Shown here: positions 17,096 through 25,960 of the stretch, one piece after another
How the letters are laid out: every line of letters begins with the position of its first letter
Position numbering within the stretch: the first letter of the stretch is position 1
Source: an uncultured Methylopila sp.
Lineage (GTDB): Bacteria > Pseudomonadota > Alphaproteobacteria > Rhizobiales > Methylopilaceae
DNA length: 64,000 bases
Assembly (NCBI GenBank): GCA_902168115.1
Contig: CABHPB010000072.1
Span: 124,001 to 188,000, forward strand
Direction of reading: 5' to 3'
Program-made: the position numbers and the translations under genes
Notes under the pieces: generated by a model
What the model was told of the DNA's origin: nothing
Seen by the model: only the letters and a program-made list of their open reading frames with translations
Database searches by the model: none

Positions 17096-18555
17096 CGGCT
17101 TTGGATCGCGCCCGGACGATGGACAGCGTCAAGACCCTGCGCTGCCGGATGCTGCTGGCGGCGGCGGCCTGCGTCGCGGCCGTGCTCGCGGTGGCGGGCG
17201 TCGCGCTGGTCACCACCTTCGAGCGCCACGTCCTGGAGCTGATCGGGCGCGATCTCGACGTCCGCTGGAGCCAGCTCGCGCGCGAGCTGACGTTCGACGA
17301 CGCGGGGCGCGCCCGGATCGAGGCGGCCGGCGACGTGCGCTACGCCACGCCGAAAAGCGGCGCCTACTGGCAGGTCTCCGAGAACGGCGCGACCGTGCTG
17401 CGCTCGGCGTCGCTCGAAGGCCGCGATCTCGACCTCGAAGAGGGCGGTGAGGCGCGCGCCGCCGGCCGCTGGTTCGAGGCCGACGAGGTCGGCGGCGGCG
17501 AGCTCTACGTGGTGGAGCGCGAGCTCACCGCGCCTTCGGGCGCGAAGGGGCGGGGGCTGAAGCTGGCGGTCGCGCTCGACCACGAGCAGATCGAGGCCGC
17601 GCGCCGCGGGTTCCAGTGGGACGCGGCCTTCGTGCTCGGCCTGATCGCGCTCGTGCTCCTGCTCGGCGCCGCCCTGCAGCTCGGCGTCATCCTGCAGCCG
17701 CTGTCGCGCCTTCGGGAAGAGCTCGCCGGCGTTCGCGAGGGTCGGCGCGAGCGGCTGGGCTCGGCCGTGCCGGCCGAGGTCGCGCCGCTCGCCGAGGACC
17801 TCAACCGGCTGCTCGACGCGCAGGAGGAGTTGCTGCGCAAGGCGCGCGAAAGGGCCGGCGCGCTGGCGCACGGGCTGAAGACGCCGATCGCGGTGCTTTC
17901 GGCCGAATGCCGCCGGCTGGAGGAAGACGGGCGGGGCGAGGTCGCGCAGCGCCTGCGCGAGCAGGTCTGCGCCATCCAGACCCATGTCGAGCGCGAGATC
18001 GCGAGAGCCCGCGCACGCGGGGCCTCCGCCGCGCTCGGCGCCTATGTCGACGCGGCGGGCACCGCCCGCCGGCTGGTGCGCGTCATGAGCCGCATGCCGC
18101 GCGGCGAGCAGATCGACTGGCGCTGCGAGGCGCCGGAGCAGCTGATGCTGCGGATGGACCCGGACGATTTCGGCGAGGTCATTGGCAACCTGCTCGACAA
18201 CGCCCGAAAATGGGCCGCCGGCGCCGTGACCCTGCGCTGCGAGGCCGCCGACGGCAGCGCGCGCATCGTGGTGGAGGACGACGGTCCCGGCTTCGGCTCG
18301 CACGCGCAGCCGGCGAGCCTCACCGCCGGCGACCGCGAGAGCTCCGCGGGCCTCGGCCTCGTCATCGTGCAGGACGTGCTGGCGACCTACGGCTCCTCGC
18401 TCTGGATCGACCGCGCCGCCCAGCACGGCGTGGTGTCCTTCGCGCTGCCGGTCAAGTCGGTCGCGAAGGCGGCGACGGTCCAGTCGACGACGTCCTCTGG
18501 ATCGCAGCGCGAGGGGATGCGGGGCGAAAGACTGGCCCCGGAAGCCGGGAAGTGA
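17092..18555 (+). CDS. Sensor histidine kinase (PhoQ-like architecture)
   Basis: A 487-residue inner-membrane kinase. One membrane segment lies near residues 20-45, a periplasmic sensor domain of about 130 residues follows, then a second membrane segment near 180-205, a linker, and a phospho-acceptor box ALAHGLKTPIAVL (His near 263). The ATPase has NLLDNARKW (N box), VEDDGPGF (G1) and SSAGLGLVIV (G2). The GTG at 17092 overlaps the regulator stop; an ATG at 17119 is the alternative. The periplasmic ligand is unknown. Confidence 0.93.
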   Translation: MTALDRARTMDSVKTLRCRMLLAAAACVAAVLAVAGVALVTTFERHVLELIGRDLDVRWSQLARELTFDDAGRARIEAAGDVRYATPKSGAYWQVSENGATVLRSASLEGRDLDLEEGGEARAAGRWFEADEVGGGELYVVERELTAPSGAKGRGLKLAVALDHEQIEAARRGFQWDAAFVLGLIALVLLLGAALQLGVILQPLSRLREELAGVREGRRERLGSAVPAEVAPLAEDLNRLLDAQEELLRKARERAGALAHGLKTPIAVLSAECRRLEEDGRGEVAQRLREQVCAIQTHVEREIARARARGASAALGAYVDAAGTARRLVRVMSRMPRGEQIDWRCEAPEQLMLRMDPDDFGEVIGNLLDNARKWAAGAVTLRCEAADGSARIVVEDDGPGFGSHAQPASLTAGDRESSAGLGLVIVQDVLATYGSSLWIDRAAQHGVVSFALPVKSVAKAATVQSTTSSGSQREGMRGERLAPEAGK

Positions 18556-18663
18556 CCAACCGGCGGCGCGTCGCCTTGCCGGCCGTCGCGTAACGAAGCC
18601 GCTTTACGGGACGAACTCAACGCCATGCGCCGCACCGGCGCGGGATTTCAGGAGACGCGACCC

Positions 18664-19350
18664 ATGCGCCAACTGGCGGCCGTTTCGCTCGTCCTGCTCG
18701 CATTCGCCGCCTTCGGCTCGGCGCGGGCCGCCGAGCGGCCGGTCGTCGTCGAGCTCTTCACCAGCCAGGGCTGCTCGTCCTGTCCTCCGGCGAACGCCGA
18801 GCTCATCCGGCTCGCGCGGCGGCCGGGCCTGCTCGCGCTGAGCTTCTCGGTGACCTACTGGGACCGGCTCGGCTGGAAGGACGTCTTCGGCCGCCAGGAG
18901 TTTACCGACCGGCAGGCCGCCTACGAGCCGCGGCTCGGCGAGCGGAGCATGTTCACGCCGCAGATGGTGGTGAACGGGCGGCTGAGCGCGATCGGCTCCC
19001 AGTCGGACGCGGTCGCGGATCAGATCGCCGAAGCGCGGTCCGACCGCGGTCCGGCCGTCGATCTGTCGGCCTCGCAGGTTTCGGTCGGGGCCGGCGAAGC
19101 CCCGGCGGCCGGCGCGGACGTGCTGCTCGTGCGCTACGACCCGCGCGTGCAGACCGTCGCCGTGAAGCGCGGCGAGAACGCCGACCGTGCGCTGCCGCAT
19201 GTCAACGTCGTGCGTTCGCTGGAACGGCTCGGCGACTGGCGCGGCGCCGCGGTCAGTCTCGACCTGCCGCGCGCCGAGCCGGGACTGCGCGACGCCGTCC
19301 TCGTCCAGGCGAGGAAGGGCGGCCCGATCCTCGGCGCGGCGACGCGCTAG
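18664..19350 (+). CDS. DUF1223 thioredoxin-like periplasmic protein
   Basis: A 228-residue exported protein. A Sec signal (LAAVSLVLLAFAAFGSARA) is followed by VVVELFTSQGCSSCPPAN, the thioredoxin-like CxxC motif that defines DUF1223, then FSVTYWDRLGWKDVFG and FTPQMVVNG. The ATG at 18664 is preferred because the signal peptide begins there; an upstream ATG at 18625 would add 13 polar residues. Oxidoreductase activity is presumed from the CxxC motif only. It is convergent with zwf, with a 7-base gap. Confidence 0.88.
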   Translation: MRQLAAVSLVLLAFAAFGSARAAERPVVVELFTSQGCSSCPPANAELIRLARRPGLLALSFSVTYWDRLGWKDVFGRQEFTDRQAAYEPRLGERSMFTPQMVVNGRLSAIGSQSDAVADQIAEARSDRGPAVDLSASQVSVGAGEAPAAGADVLLVRYDPRVQTVAVKRGENADRALPHVNVVRSLERLGDWRGAAVSLDLPRAEPGLRDAVLVQARKGGPILGAATR

Positions 19351-19357
19351 CTTCGCC

Positions 19358-20821
19358 TCACGTCTCCGTCGCCGCCTGCGGCCGCCACGCCCGCTCGAAT
19401 GGCAGGCGCCAGGCGTGGGGGGCGATGAGCTGGTGGATCGACTTCGGACCCCATGAGCCGGGCTCGTAGAGCCGGACCGGGGGAGGGGCCTCCAGCAGCG
19501 GCTCGGAGATCGCCCAGAGGCTCTCGATGCCTTCGGCCGTTGTGAACAGCGTGTGGTCGCCGCGCATGGCGTCGAGGATCAGGCGCTCATAGGCCTCCAG
19601 CACGTCGTCGGCGAAACCGGTGTCCTTCATCGCGAACTGCAGGCTCAGCTTGTCGAGCCGCATCCCCGGACCGGGGCGCTTGCCATAGAAGCTGAGCGAC
19701 ATCTTCGAGGTGTCGGCGAGGTCGAAGGTGAGGTGGTCCGGCCCCTGCGCGCCGACGCCGGAATTCGCCGGGAACATGCTCTTGGGCGGCTCGCGGAAGG
19801 CGATCGAGATGATGCGCTGCCCCTCGGCGAGGCGCTTTCCGGTGCGCAGGTAGAACGGCACGCCCGCCCAGCGCCAGTTGTCGATGTGGCACTTCAGGGC
19901 GATGAAGGTCTCGACGTCGCTCTCGGGGTCGACGCCGTCCTCGCTCCGGTAGCCGGAATACTGCCCGCGCACGACGTCGGACGGGACGAGCGGCAGCATC
20001 GAGCGGAAGACCTTGTTCTTCTCCTCCGAGATCGGCTGCGGCTCGAGCGAGGTCGGCGCCTCCATCGCGACGAAGCCGAGGATCTGGAACAGGTGGGTCA
20101 CCACCATGTCGCGATAGGCGCCGGTCGCCTCGTAGAAGCCCGCGCGCTTGCCAAGGCCGAGCGTCTCGGGGACGTCGATCTGCACGTGGTCGATGAAGTT
20201 GCGGTTCCAGATCGGCTCGAACAGCCCGTTCGCGAAGCGGAAGGCGAGGATGTTCTGCGCCGGCTCCTTGCCGAGGAAGTGGTCGATCCGGAAGATCTGA
20301 TTCTCGGAAAAGACCTCGTGGACGTCGGCGTTGAGCCTGACCGCGCTCTTCAGGTCGACGCCGAAGGGCTTTTCCATGATGACCCGGGCGCCTTCCGCGA
20401 GCCCGGCCTCGGCCAGCAGCCGCACGGCCGGCATCGCCGCCTTGGGCGGGACGCTGAGATAGTGCAGGCGGCGGCATTCGGTCCCGAGCGCGCCTTCCGC
20501 GCGCTGCACGGCCGCCCGCAGCGCCTCCGCGCCGGCCGAGAGTGGGACGTAGTCGAGGATGTCGCGGAAGGCCGCGTGCTGGTCGGCCGTCGCCCGGCGC
20601 GTGCCGAACTCCTGGAGCGCGCCTTGCGTGAACTCGCGGAACGCGTCGGCGTCCATTTCGTCGAGCGACACGCCAATGATGCGGCAGCCCGGAATGTAGC
20701 CCGCCCGGGTAAGCTGGAAGAGGCCCGGCAGCAGCTTGCGCCTGGCGAGATCTCCGGTCGCGCCAAACAGAACCACGACCTGCGCGAATTTCGGCCCGAC
20801 GCCGGGCGGCGCTTTCTTCAC
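19358..20821 (-). CDS. zwf: Glucose-6-phosphate 1-dehydrogenase
   Basis: Oxidises glucose-6-phosphate to 6-phosphogluconolactone with NADP, the entry to the Entner-Doudoroff and pentose phosphate routes. The 487-residue protein has VVLFGATGDLARRKLLPGLF (Rossmann loop), EKPFGVDLKSA, the active-site signature RIDHFLGKEPAQNI with its catalytic His, and the Lys of RTGKRLAEGQ. No pgl or edd neighbours are present; zwf stands alone between DUF1223 (convergent) and ubiK (divergent). Confidence 0.97.
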   Translation of the reverse strand: MKKAPPGVGPKFAQVVVLFGATGDLARRKLLPGLFQLTRAGYIPGCRIIGVSLDEMDADAFREFTQGALQEFGTRRATADQHAAFRDILDYVPLSAGAEALRAAVQRAEGALGTECRRLHYLSVPPKAAMPAVRLLAEAGLAEGARVIMEKPFGVDLKSAVRLNADVHEVFSENQIFRIDHFLGKEPAQNILAFRFANGLFEPIWNRNFIDHVQIDVPETLGLGKRAGFYEATGAYRDMVVTHLFQILGFVAMEAPTSLEPQPISEEKNKVFRSMLPLVPSDVVRGQYSGYRSEDGVDPESDVETFIALKCHIDNWRWAGVPFYLRTGKRLAEGQRIISIAFREPPKSMFPANSGVGAQGPDHLTFDLADTSKMSLSFYGKRPGPGMRLDKLSLQFAMKDTGFADDVLEAYERLILDAMRGDHTLFTTAEGIESLWAISEPLLEAPPPVRLYEPGSWGPKSIHQLIAPHAWRLPFERAWRPQAATET

Positions 20822-21020
20822 GTGACTTGCCCCGCTGTTCGGGACGCAGCCCCGCGCGCGCCCCTTGGACCAAAGTCTAGCGCGAATTCACGACGATGCG
20901 ACGGTTCCGGCGCGGCGTCGAAAACGCGCTGTCCGCGACGGGGTGGGACGCCGTGACGGCTTGCGGCCCAACTCGCGGCGCGCCATGTGAACGTCTCGAC
21001 CCACAAGGGAGAAACCGTTC

Positions 21021-21353
21021 ATGACCGAAGCCCGCGGCCGTGTGTTCGACGAACTCGGACGTCTGATGACTGACGCCGCCGGCGCCGCGGCGGGCGTGAG
21101 GCGGGAGGTCGAGACCGCCGTGAAGAGCCAGGCGGCGCGCGTCCTGTCCGAGCTCGACGTCGTGCGGCGGGACGAGTTCGAGGCGGTCAAGGCGATGGCC
21201 GCCAAGGCGCGCGAGGAGAACGAGAAGCTGGCCGAGCGTCTCGCCGCGCTAGAGGCCAAGCTCGGCGCGACGCGCGACGAGGTCCGCGGCGAGCCGACCC
21301 CGCCGCCGAGCCCGGACGCCGATCGCGTTCCCGATCCCGGCGAGGGCGCCTGA
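21021..21353 (+). CDS. ubiK: UbiK-type ubiquinone biosynthesis accessory factor
   Basis: A 110-residue protein of the UbiK/YqiC family: an amphipathic N-terminal helix (FDELGRLMTDAAGAAAGVRREVE), then VVRRDEFEAVKAMAAKAREENEKLAERLAALE, a coiled coil with the family signature RxEFE, and a disordered Pro-rich tail. UbiK trimers associate with membranes and the Ubi complex to aid coenzyme Q synthesis under aerobic growth. A GGGAGAAA site precedes the ATG. The stop is one base from the convergent cyclase stop. Confidence 0.85.
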   Translation: MTEARGRVFDELGRLMTDAAGAAAGVRREVETAVKSQAARVLSELDVVRRDEFEAVKAMAAKAREENEKLAERLAALEAKLGATRDEVRGEPTPPPSPDADRVPDPGEGA

Positions 21354-21354
21354 G

Positions 21355-23070
21355 CTATTCGGCGGCGGCGAGCTTCAGGGTCTCGCCGCCCTTGGGAACC
21401 GGGGCGCGGGCCACCCGGTTGCGGCCGGCCTGCTTGGCCTCGTAGAGCGCGGCGTCCGCCGCCGCGAGCGCGTCGCGGGCCCCCTCAGACGTCGCCGGGA
21501 TACACGCGACGCCGAACGAGGCCGACACCTGCGCGCCGTTCGGCTCGCTGAGCTGCTCGATGCCGGCGCGCAGCTTCTCGGCCTTCGCCGCCGCCATCTC
21601 CAGTCCGCATTGCGGCAGGATCACCAGCAGCTCCTCGCCGCCATAGCGGCAGGCGACGTCGCTTTCGCGAAGATTGTTGATGATGAGCGAGGCCGTGTCG
21701 CGCAGCACCGCGTCGCCCTTGGCGTGTCCGTAATTGTCGTTGAGCCGCTTGAAGTGGTCGAGGTCGATCATGACGAGCGAGACCTCGCTCTTCTCGCGCG
21801 CGGCGAGGCGGACGACGCGCTCCAGCGTGTCCTCCATGTAGCGGCGGTTGTAGAGCCCGGTGAGCGGGTCGCGCAGCGCCTGGCTCCGTAGCTTGTCCCT
21901 GAGGCCAAGATTGGCGAGGGCGAGCGACATGGCGTCGGACAGCGCCGAGCCGAGCTTGCGCACGCCTTCAAGACTGGCCTCGGCGCCGGCGCCGTTCGCA
22001 TGGATCTGCATCAGACCGAGAATCTCGCCGCGCGCGATCATCGGGATCTCGAGCGCGAAATCCGGTCCGTGATGATGCTCGCAGCAGAGCTTGCGCCCGT
22101 CGGCCCCGTTCATATGCGGCTTGCCGCGCTTCAGCGCCCAGCACTGCTGCAGGCCGATGTGATCGTCGAGGCTGTCGCCGTCCATGCCCCAGAACGTCGA
22201 GAGCGACAGGCGGTCGCGCGAATTGTTGAAGACGTAGAGCGCGCCGCCGAAGCCCGGCAGCAGCTCGGTCGCAGTCGCGCGCAGCACGGCGTTGGCGTCC
22301 GCGTGGTCGGCGGCGCTCTGCAGGATGTCCGTCATCTCGAACAGGCGCAGCGTGTGTTCGCGGGCGGCGTCGGCGGAGGCCATTGCGGCTGCGCGCGCGT
22401 TCGCCTCGCGCGATCCCCGACGCGCGGCGAGCAGGAAGGCCGCGATCGAGATCAGGCCGGTCAGCAGCTGGCCGGCGAGGCAGAGCGCGATGGTGCGGTC
22501 GATCGTGCCCTGCAGCTCGCCGTACCGGAGTTCGTAGACGTCCAGCGTCGCGGCGAAGCCGGCGATCAGCGCCGCGATGTCACGGTCGACGCCGCCTGCC
22601 TCGTAGGCCTCGCGGGCGAGATCGGGCGTGCGCGCCTCGGTCTTCCTGAAGACGTCGTCCCAGACTGATCTCAGACTGGCGAGCGTCGCGGCGCCGGACA
22701 CGTCCACCCCGTCGCGCCTGACCGTAGGCGGCAGGTGGGTCGAGCCGAAGGAGTCCAGCTTCGTCGCGCTCCGCCCGTAGGCGAGGGCGTCGGCGGGGTC
22801 CTGCGGCGTGTTCATCATGCGCAGGACGGCGCGGTCCAGCTCCATCATCGCCTGGCGCGTCATGCGCACGAGACGGGTCTCCTCGCGCACCGCCGACTGG
22901 GCGTGCTGCAGCGAGGCGACATAGAGGACGCCTGCGATGGTGAGGGTCAGCATGATCGCGATCAGCGTGACGACCGCGGCGGTCGAGGTCATCCGGGCGA
23001 GCAGCGTCGCGGTCCTGTGGTGCTGGCTGGCGTTGTCCATCGCGGCGCTCGCGGGGGTCTCGGGTCGCAT
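21355..23070 (-). CDS. Membrane diguanylate cyclase (GAF-GGDEF)
   Basis: A 571-residue protein. Membrane segments lie near residues 30-52 and 200-220 and enclose a periplasmic four-helix-like sensor with many Arg/Asp (EETRLVRMTRQAMMELDRAV). A GAF-like domain follows (about 255-385, with CCEHHHGPDFALEIPMIARGEILGLMQIH). The GGDEF domain (about 400-560) has RDPLTGLYNRRY, VMIDLDHFKRLNDNYGH and the active-site variant GGEEL, which is catalytically competent in other enzymes. No EAL domain is present, so c-di-GMP synthesis is expected. The Cys-His-rich GAF stretch could bind a metal or cofactor. Confidence 0.92.
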   Translation of the reverse strand: MRPETPASAAMDNASQHHRTATLLARMTSTAAVVTLIAIMLTLTIAGVLYVASLQHAQSAVREETRLVRMTRQAMMELDRAVLRMMNTPQDPADALAYGRSATKLDSFGSTHLPPTVRRDGVDVSGAATLASLRSVWDDVFRKTEARTPDLAREAYEAGGVDRDIAALIAGFAATLDVYELRYGELQGTIDRTIALCLAGQLLTGLISIAAFLLAARRGSREANARAAAMASADAAREHTLRLFEMTDILQSAADHADANAVLRATATELLPGFGGALYVFNNSRDRLSLSTFWGMDGDSLDDHIGLQQCWALKRGKPHMNGADGRKLCCEHHHGPDFALEIPMIARGEILGLMQIHANGAGAEASLEGVRKLGSALSDAMSLALANLGLRDKLRSQALRDPLTGLYNRRYMEDTLERVVRLAAREKSEVSLVMIDLDHFKRLNDNYGHAKGDAVLRDTASLIINNLRESDVACRYGGEELLVILPQCGLEMAAAKAEKLRAGIEQLSEPNGAQVSASFGVACIPATSEGARDALAAADAALYEAKQAGRNRVARAPVPKGGETLKLAAAE

Positions 23071-23419
23071 GGAGTCGAGACGGTAGGTCCGGGCGCGGTC
23101 GATTTCGTTTACGGCCGGGCGGTTTTCGCCGACAGGACGAACGCTTTCTTAAAGGCGCGGGAGCCGCCGTCCGCCGCTTTGCGGCCCTGCGCTGATGTGC
23201 GCGCGCCGCATTCCCCAAAAATCATGTCGATGAAGGGTTGCGACGCCATGGGATGTGTGCAGCGCGGCATTCGACGCCATATACTGTGACAGGCGGCTCG
23301 AATCGGAGGGGCCGCAGGCTCCTCCGGTGGCGGGCCGCGGTTGGCGGGCCGTCGGCCCGTCCGTCACGCGTAACGTCGCTCCCGGCTCGCTACGCGGGCC
23401 TCACCCTGGGAGGAGCTCA
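23071..23419. other. Divergent intergenic region, cyclase/ybjN
   Basis: A 349-base gap between two divergent genes. It holds a repeated CGACGCCAT (23241-23249 and 23272-23280) and a TATACT hexamer at 23280-23285 that could be the -10 of the ybjN promoter, which would give a leader of about 130 bases. I see no ORF with coding character and no terminator. Confidence 0.4.
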
Positions 23420-23920
23420 ATGGCTCTCATCGACGTGGACGCCGATCGCCAGGGCCATCCTGTCGACATGATCGAACGCATCGCGACGCTGAACGACTGG
23501 TCCTTCGACCGGTCGGGCGACGACGAGATCACGATCTCGGTCGACGGGTCCTGGTCCGACTACCACGTGTCTCTGACGTGGATGTCCGATCTGGAGTCCC
23601 TTCATCTCGCCTGCGCTTTCGATCTTAAGGTTCCCGATCGCCGCAAACCGGAGGTGTATCAACTGCTGACCCTGGTGAACGAGCAGATGTGGCTCGGTCA
23701 CTTCGATCTCTGGAGCGAGGAAGGCGTGGTGGCCTATCGCCACACGCTGCTGCTCGCCGGCGGCGCGGAAGCCACGGCTCCGCAATGCGAGGCTCTGCTT
23801 CAGGCGGCCCTCGAGGCCTGCGAGCGCCACTATCAGGCGTTCCAGTTCGTCGTCTGGGCAGGAAAAAGCGCGAAGGAGGCCATGGAGGTGGTGGCCTTCG
23901 AGACGGCGGGGGAGGCATAA
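23420..23920 (+). CDS. YbjN domain-containing protein
   Basis: A 166-residue soluble protein of the YbjN family (type III secretion chaperone-like fold), often found next to proC in Hyphomicrobiales. It reads DMIERIATLNDWSFDRSGDDEITISVDGSWSDYHVSLTWM, then KPEVYQLLTLVNEQMWLGHFDLW and VVAYRHTLLL. The ATG at 23420 follows GGGAGGAG, a strong ribosome site; an upstream in-frame extension is not conserved-looking. The biochemical role is unknown; E. coli YbjN affects stress and motility. Confidence 0.88.
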   Translation: MALIDVDADRQGHPVDMIERIATLNDWSFDRSGDDEITISVDGSWSDYHVSLTWMSDLESLHLACAFDLKVPDRRKPEVYQLLTLVNEQMWLGHFDLWSEEGVVAYRHTLLLAGGAEATAPQCEALLQAALEACERHYQAFQFVVWAGKSAKEAMEVVAFETAGEA

Positions 23921-23952
23921 GGGGCGTAACGCCCTTTCCGCATTCCTTTTGA

Positions 23953-23970
23953 CATGAGGCGATCCTCATG
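23953..23970 (+). promoter_or_regulatory. Hairpin sequestering the proC ribosome site and start codon
   Basis: CATGAGG (23953-23959) and CCTCATG (23964-23970) form a perfect 7-bp stem with a CGAT loop. The 5' arm contains the GAGG ribosome site and the 3' arm contains the proC ATG, eight bases apart. When folded, the mRNA would hide both elements. Confidence 0.6.
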
Positions 23971-24807
23971 AACGCGCATTACTCCGGGCCGCTCGACGTG
24001 GGCGGCCCGGTTCTTCTGATCGGCGCCGGCAAGATGGGCGGCGCTCTGCTCGACGGCTGGCTGAACCGCGGGCTCGATCCCAAGACCGTCTTCGTCATCG
24101 ACCCCGCGCTGCCCGACCATGCGGTCGACAGGCTGAGCAAGGCCGGCTGCCGCCTCGGCCCGCAGGCCGGCGACCTTTCCAATCCCGCCGCGATCGTCAT
24201 CGCCGTGAAGCCGCAGATGGCCGAGGGCGCGCTGCCGCCGGCCGCCGCCTTCGCGGGACCCGACACGGTCGCGATCTCGATCATGGCCGGCACGACGCTG
24301 GCGACTCTCTCGGCCGGGCTCGGCGCGGGCGTCGCGATCGTGCGCGCCATGCCCAACACGCCCGCGGCCGTCGGGCGGGGGATCACCGGCGCGCACGCCG
24401 CGTCCGGGGTCGACGAGGTCAGGCGCGCCCGCGCCGAGGCGCTGCTCAGGGCCGTCGGCGAGGTCGTGTGGGTGCCGGAAGAGGGGCTGATCGACAGCGT
24501 CACCGGCGTCTCCGGTTCCGGCCCCGCCTATGTGTTCCTGCTCGTCGAGACCATGGCGAAGGCCGGCGTGGCCGCGGGCCTACCGGCCGACGTCGCCGAG
24601 AAGCTCGCGCGGAAAACCGTCGAGGGCGCGGGGGAGCTCATGCGGCAGTCGACCGACAGCCCCGAGATCCTGCGCAAGAACGTGACCTCGCCGAACGGCA
24701 CGACCGCCGCCGCGCTGGAGGTGCTGATGGGGCAGGGCGGACTTGAGCCGCTGATGGAGCGGGCGGTCGCAGCCGCGGTCAAGCGGGCGAAGGAACTTGC
24801 CGGGTAG
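23968..24807 (+). CDS. proC: Pyrroline-5-carboxylate reductase
   Basis: Catalyses the last step of proline synthesis, reducing pyrroline-5-carboxylate with NAD(P)H. The 279-residue enzyme has VLLIGAGKMGGALLDGWL (Rossmann loop), VIAVKPQ, SIMAGTTLATLS, VRAMPNTPAAVGRGITG and the C-terminal signature SVTGVSGSGPAYVFLLVETM with QSTDSPEILRKNVTSPNGTTAAALE. It follows ybjN by 47 bases and is probably cotranscribed. Its ribosome site lies in a perfect hairpin. Confidence 0.96.
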   Translation: MNAHYSGPLDVGGPVLLIGAGKMGGALLDGWLNRGLDPKTVFVIDPALPDHAVDRLSKAGCRLGPQAGDLSNPAAIVIAVKPQMAEGALPPAAAFAGPDTVAISIMAGTTLATLSAGLGAGVAIVRAMPNTPAAVGRGITGAHAASGVDEVRRARAEALLRAVGEVVWVPEEGLIDSVTGVSGSGPAYVFLLVETMAKAGVAAGLPADVAEKLARKTVEGAGELMRQSTDSPEILRKNVTSPNGTTAAALEVLMGQGGLEPLMERAVAAAVKRAKELAG

Positions 24808-24887
24808 GCTGTCCTGCCGCCGCCGGCAGCTTGGACGGCGGCGGCCTTCGGTCCTATCTTTGTCGCGACCAGCCGGAGGAGACCGCC

Positions 24888-25586
24888 ATGGCGAAAAGCC
24901 CGTCCGCCGAAATCATCCCGCCTTCGAAGCCCGCCGATCCGCGCGGAAAGATTGTCGAGGCGCTGCTCGAGCTGCTGTCGCACAGCCGCTGGAACGACAT
25001 CGGGCTCGCGGACATCGCGGCGCGGGCGGACGTCTCGCTGGCGGAACTGCGCGGTCTGTTTCCCTCCAAGGGCGCGATTCTCGCCGGCTTCCTGCGGCAG
25101 GTGGACCTCGAAGTCCTCGACCATGACGTGAAGGACATGGCGCAGGAGCCTGCCCGGGAGCGCCTTTTTGACGTGCTGATGCGACGCTTCGAGGCGCTCG
25201 CGCCCCATCGCGAGGCGCTGCGCGCGGTGCGCGACGGCCTCAGGACCGACCCGATGGGCGCGGCCGCGCTCAACCAGGTCGCCGTCTCCTCCATGCAGTG
25301 GATGCTCGCCGCCGCGGGCATTCCGGAGGCCGGACCGCTCGGGCTGGCGCGCGCGCAAGGGCTGCTGCTGGTGCTCGCCCGCGTGTTCGACACCTTCCTG
25401 AACGATCCCGAGGAAGGCCTCGCGCGCACCATGAAGGCGCTCGACGAGGAGCTTCGGCGCGCGGAGAAGGTGGCGCGTGTCGCCGACGACGTCGGCCGCA
25501 TCACGGCCCCGTTCCGCGACGCCTTCGACCGCGTGCTCGGCCGCGGCAAGGGCGGGCGCGACGACGACGCGGCGGCCGCCGCGTGA
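24888..25586 (+). CDS. TetR-family transcriptional regulator
   Basis: A 232-residue protein. Residues about 20-65 form the TetR helix-turn-helix (KIVEALLELLSHSRWNDIGLADIAARADVSLAELRGLFPSKGAILAGFLRQVD). The rest is an all-helical ligand or dimer domain with an Ala-rich charged C-terminus. The fold is also close to COQ9-like proteins, an alternative. A GGAGGAGA site precedes the ATG. Its stop overlaps the csaA GTG (GTGA), so the two are coupled. Confidence 0.85.
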   Translation: MAKSPSAEIIPPSKPADPRGKIVEALLELLSHSRWNDIGLADIAARADVSLAELRGLFPSKGAILAGFLRQVDLEVLDHDVKDMAQEPARERLFDVLMRRFEALAPHREALRAVRDGLRTDPMGAAALNQVAVSSMQWMLAAAGIPEAGPLGLARAQGLLLVLARVFDTFLNDPEEGLARTMKALDEELRRAEKVARVADDVGRITAPFRDAFDRVLGRGKGGRDDDAAAAA

Positions 25587-25942
25587 GCGACGGGCCGACG
25601 CCCGCCCCGACCATCGCCTTCGACGACTTTTTGAAAGTGGACATAAGGGTGGGGACGGTCGTCGAGGCCGAACCCTATCCGGAGGCGCGCAAGCCCGCGA
25701 TCAAGCTCAGGATCGATTTCGGGCCGCAGATCGGGATCAAGCGCTCCTCCGCGCAGATCACGAAACACTACGCGCCCGAGACGCTGGTCGGGCGACAGGT
25801 CCTGGCCGTCGTGAACTTTCCGCCGCGCCAGATCGGCAAGTTCATGTCCGAGGTGCTGACGCTCGGCGCGCCGGACGAGGCCGGCGAGGTGGTGCTGCTG
25901 GCGCCGACGATCGACGTGCCCGACGGCGGCCGGATGTTCTGA
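25583..25942 (+). CDS. csaA: CsaA-type tRNA-binding protein
   Basis: A 119-residue protein of the CsaA family, an OB-fold homologue of the methionyl-tRNA synthetase C-terminal domain, with chaperone-like activity reported in Bacillus. It has FDDFLKVDIRVGTVVEAEPYPEARKPAIKLRIDFG, GIKRSSAQIT, VLAVVNFPPRQIG and LLAPTIDVPDGGRMF. The GTG start overlaps the tetR stop. Confidence 0.93.
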   Translation: MSDGPTPAPTIAFDDFLKVDIRVGTVVEAEPYPEARKPAIKLRIDFGPQIGIKRSSAQITKHYAPETLVGRQVLAVVNFPPRQIGKFMSEVLTLGAPDEAGEVVLLAPTIDVPDGGRMF

Positions 25943-25960
25943 AAATCGGTGGTCCGATGG

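Noticed and set aside
23917-23945. Terminator between ybjN and proC
   Set aside because: GGGCG-TAA-CGCCC has only five pairs and a broken T-run, so cotranscription is likelier.
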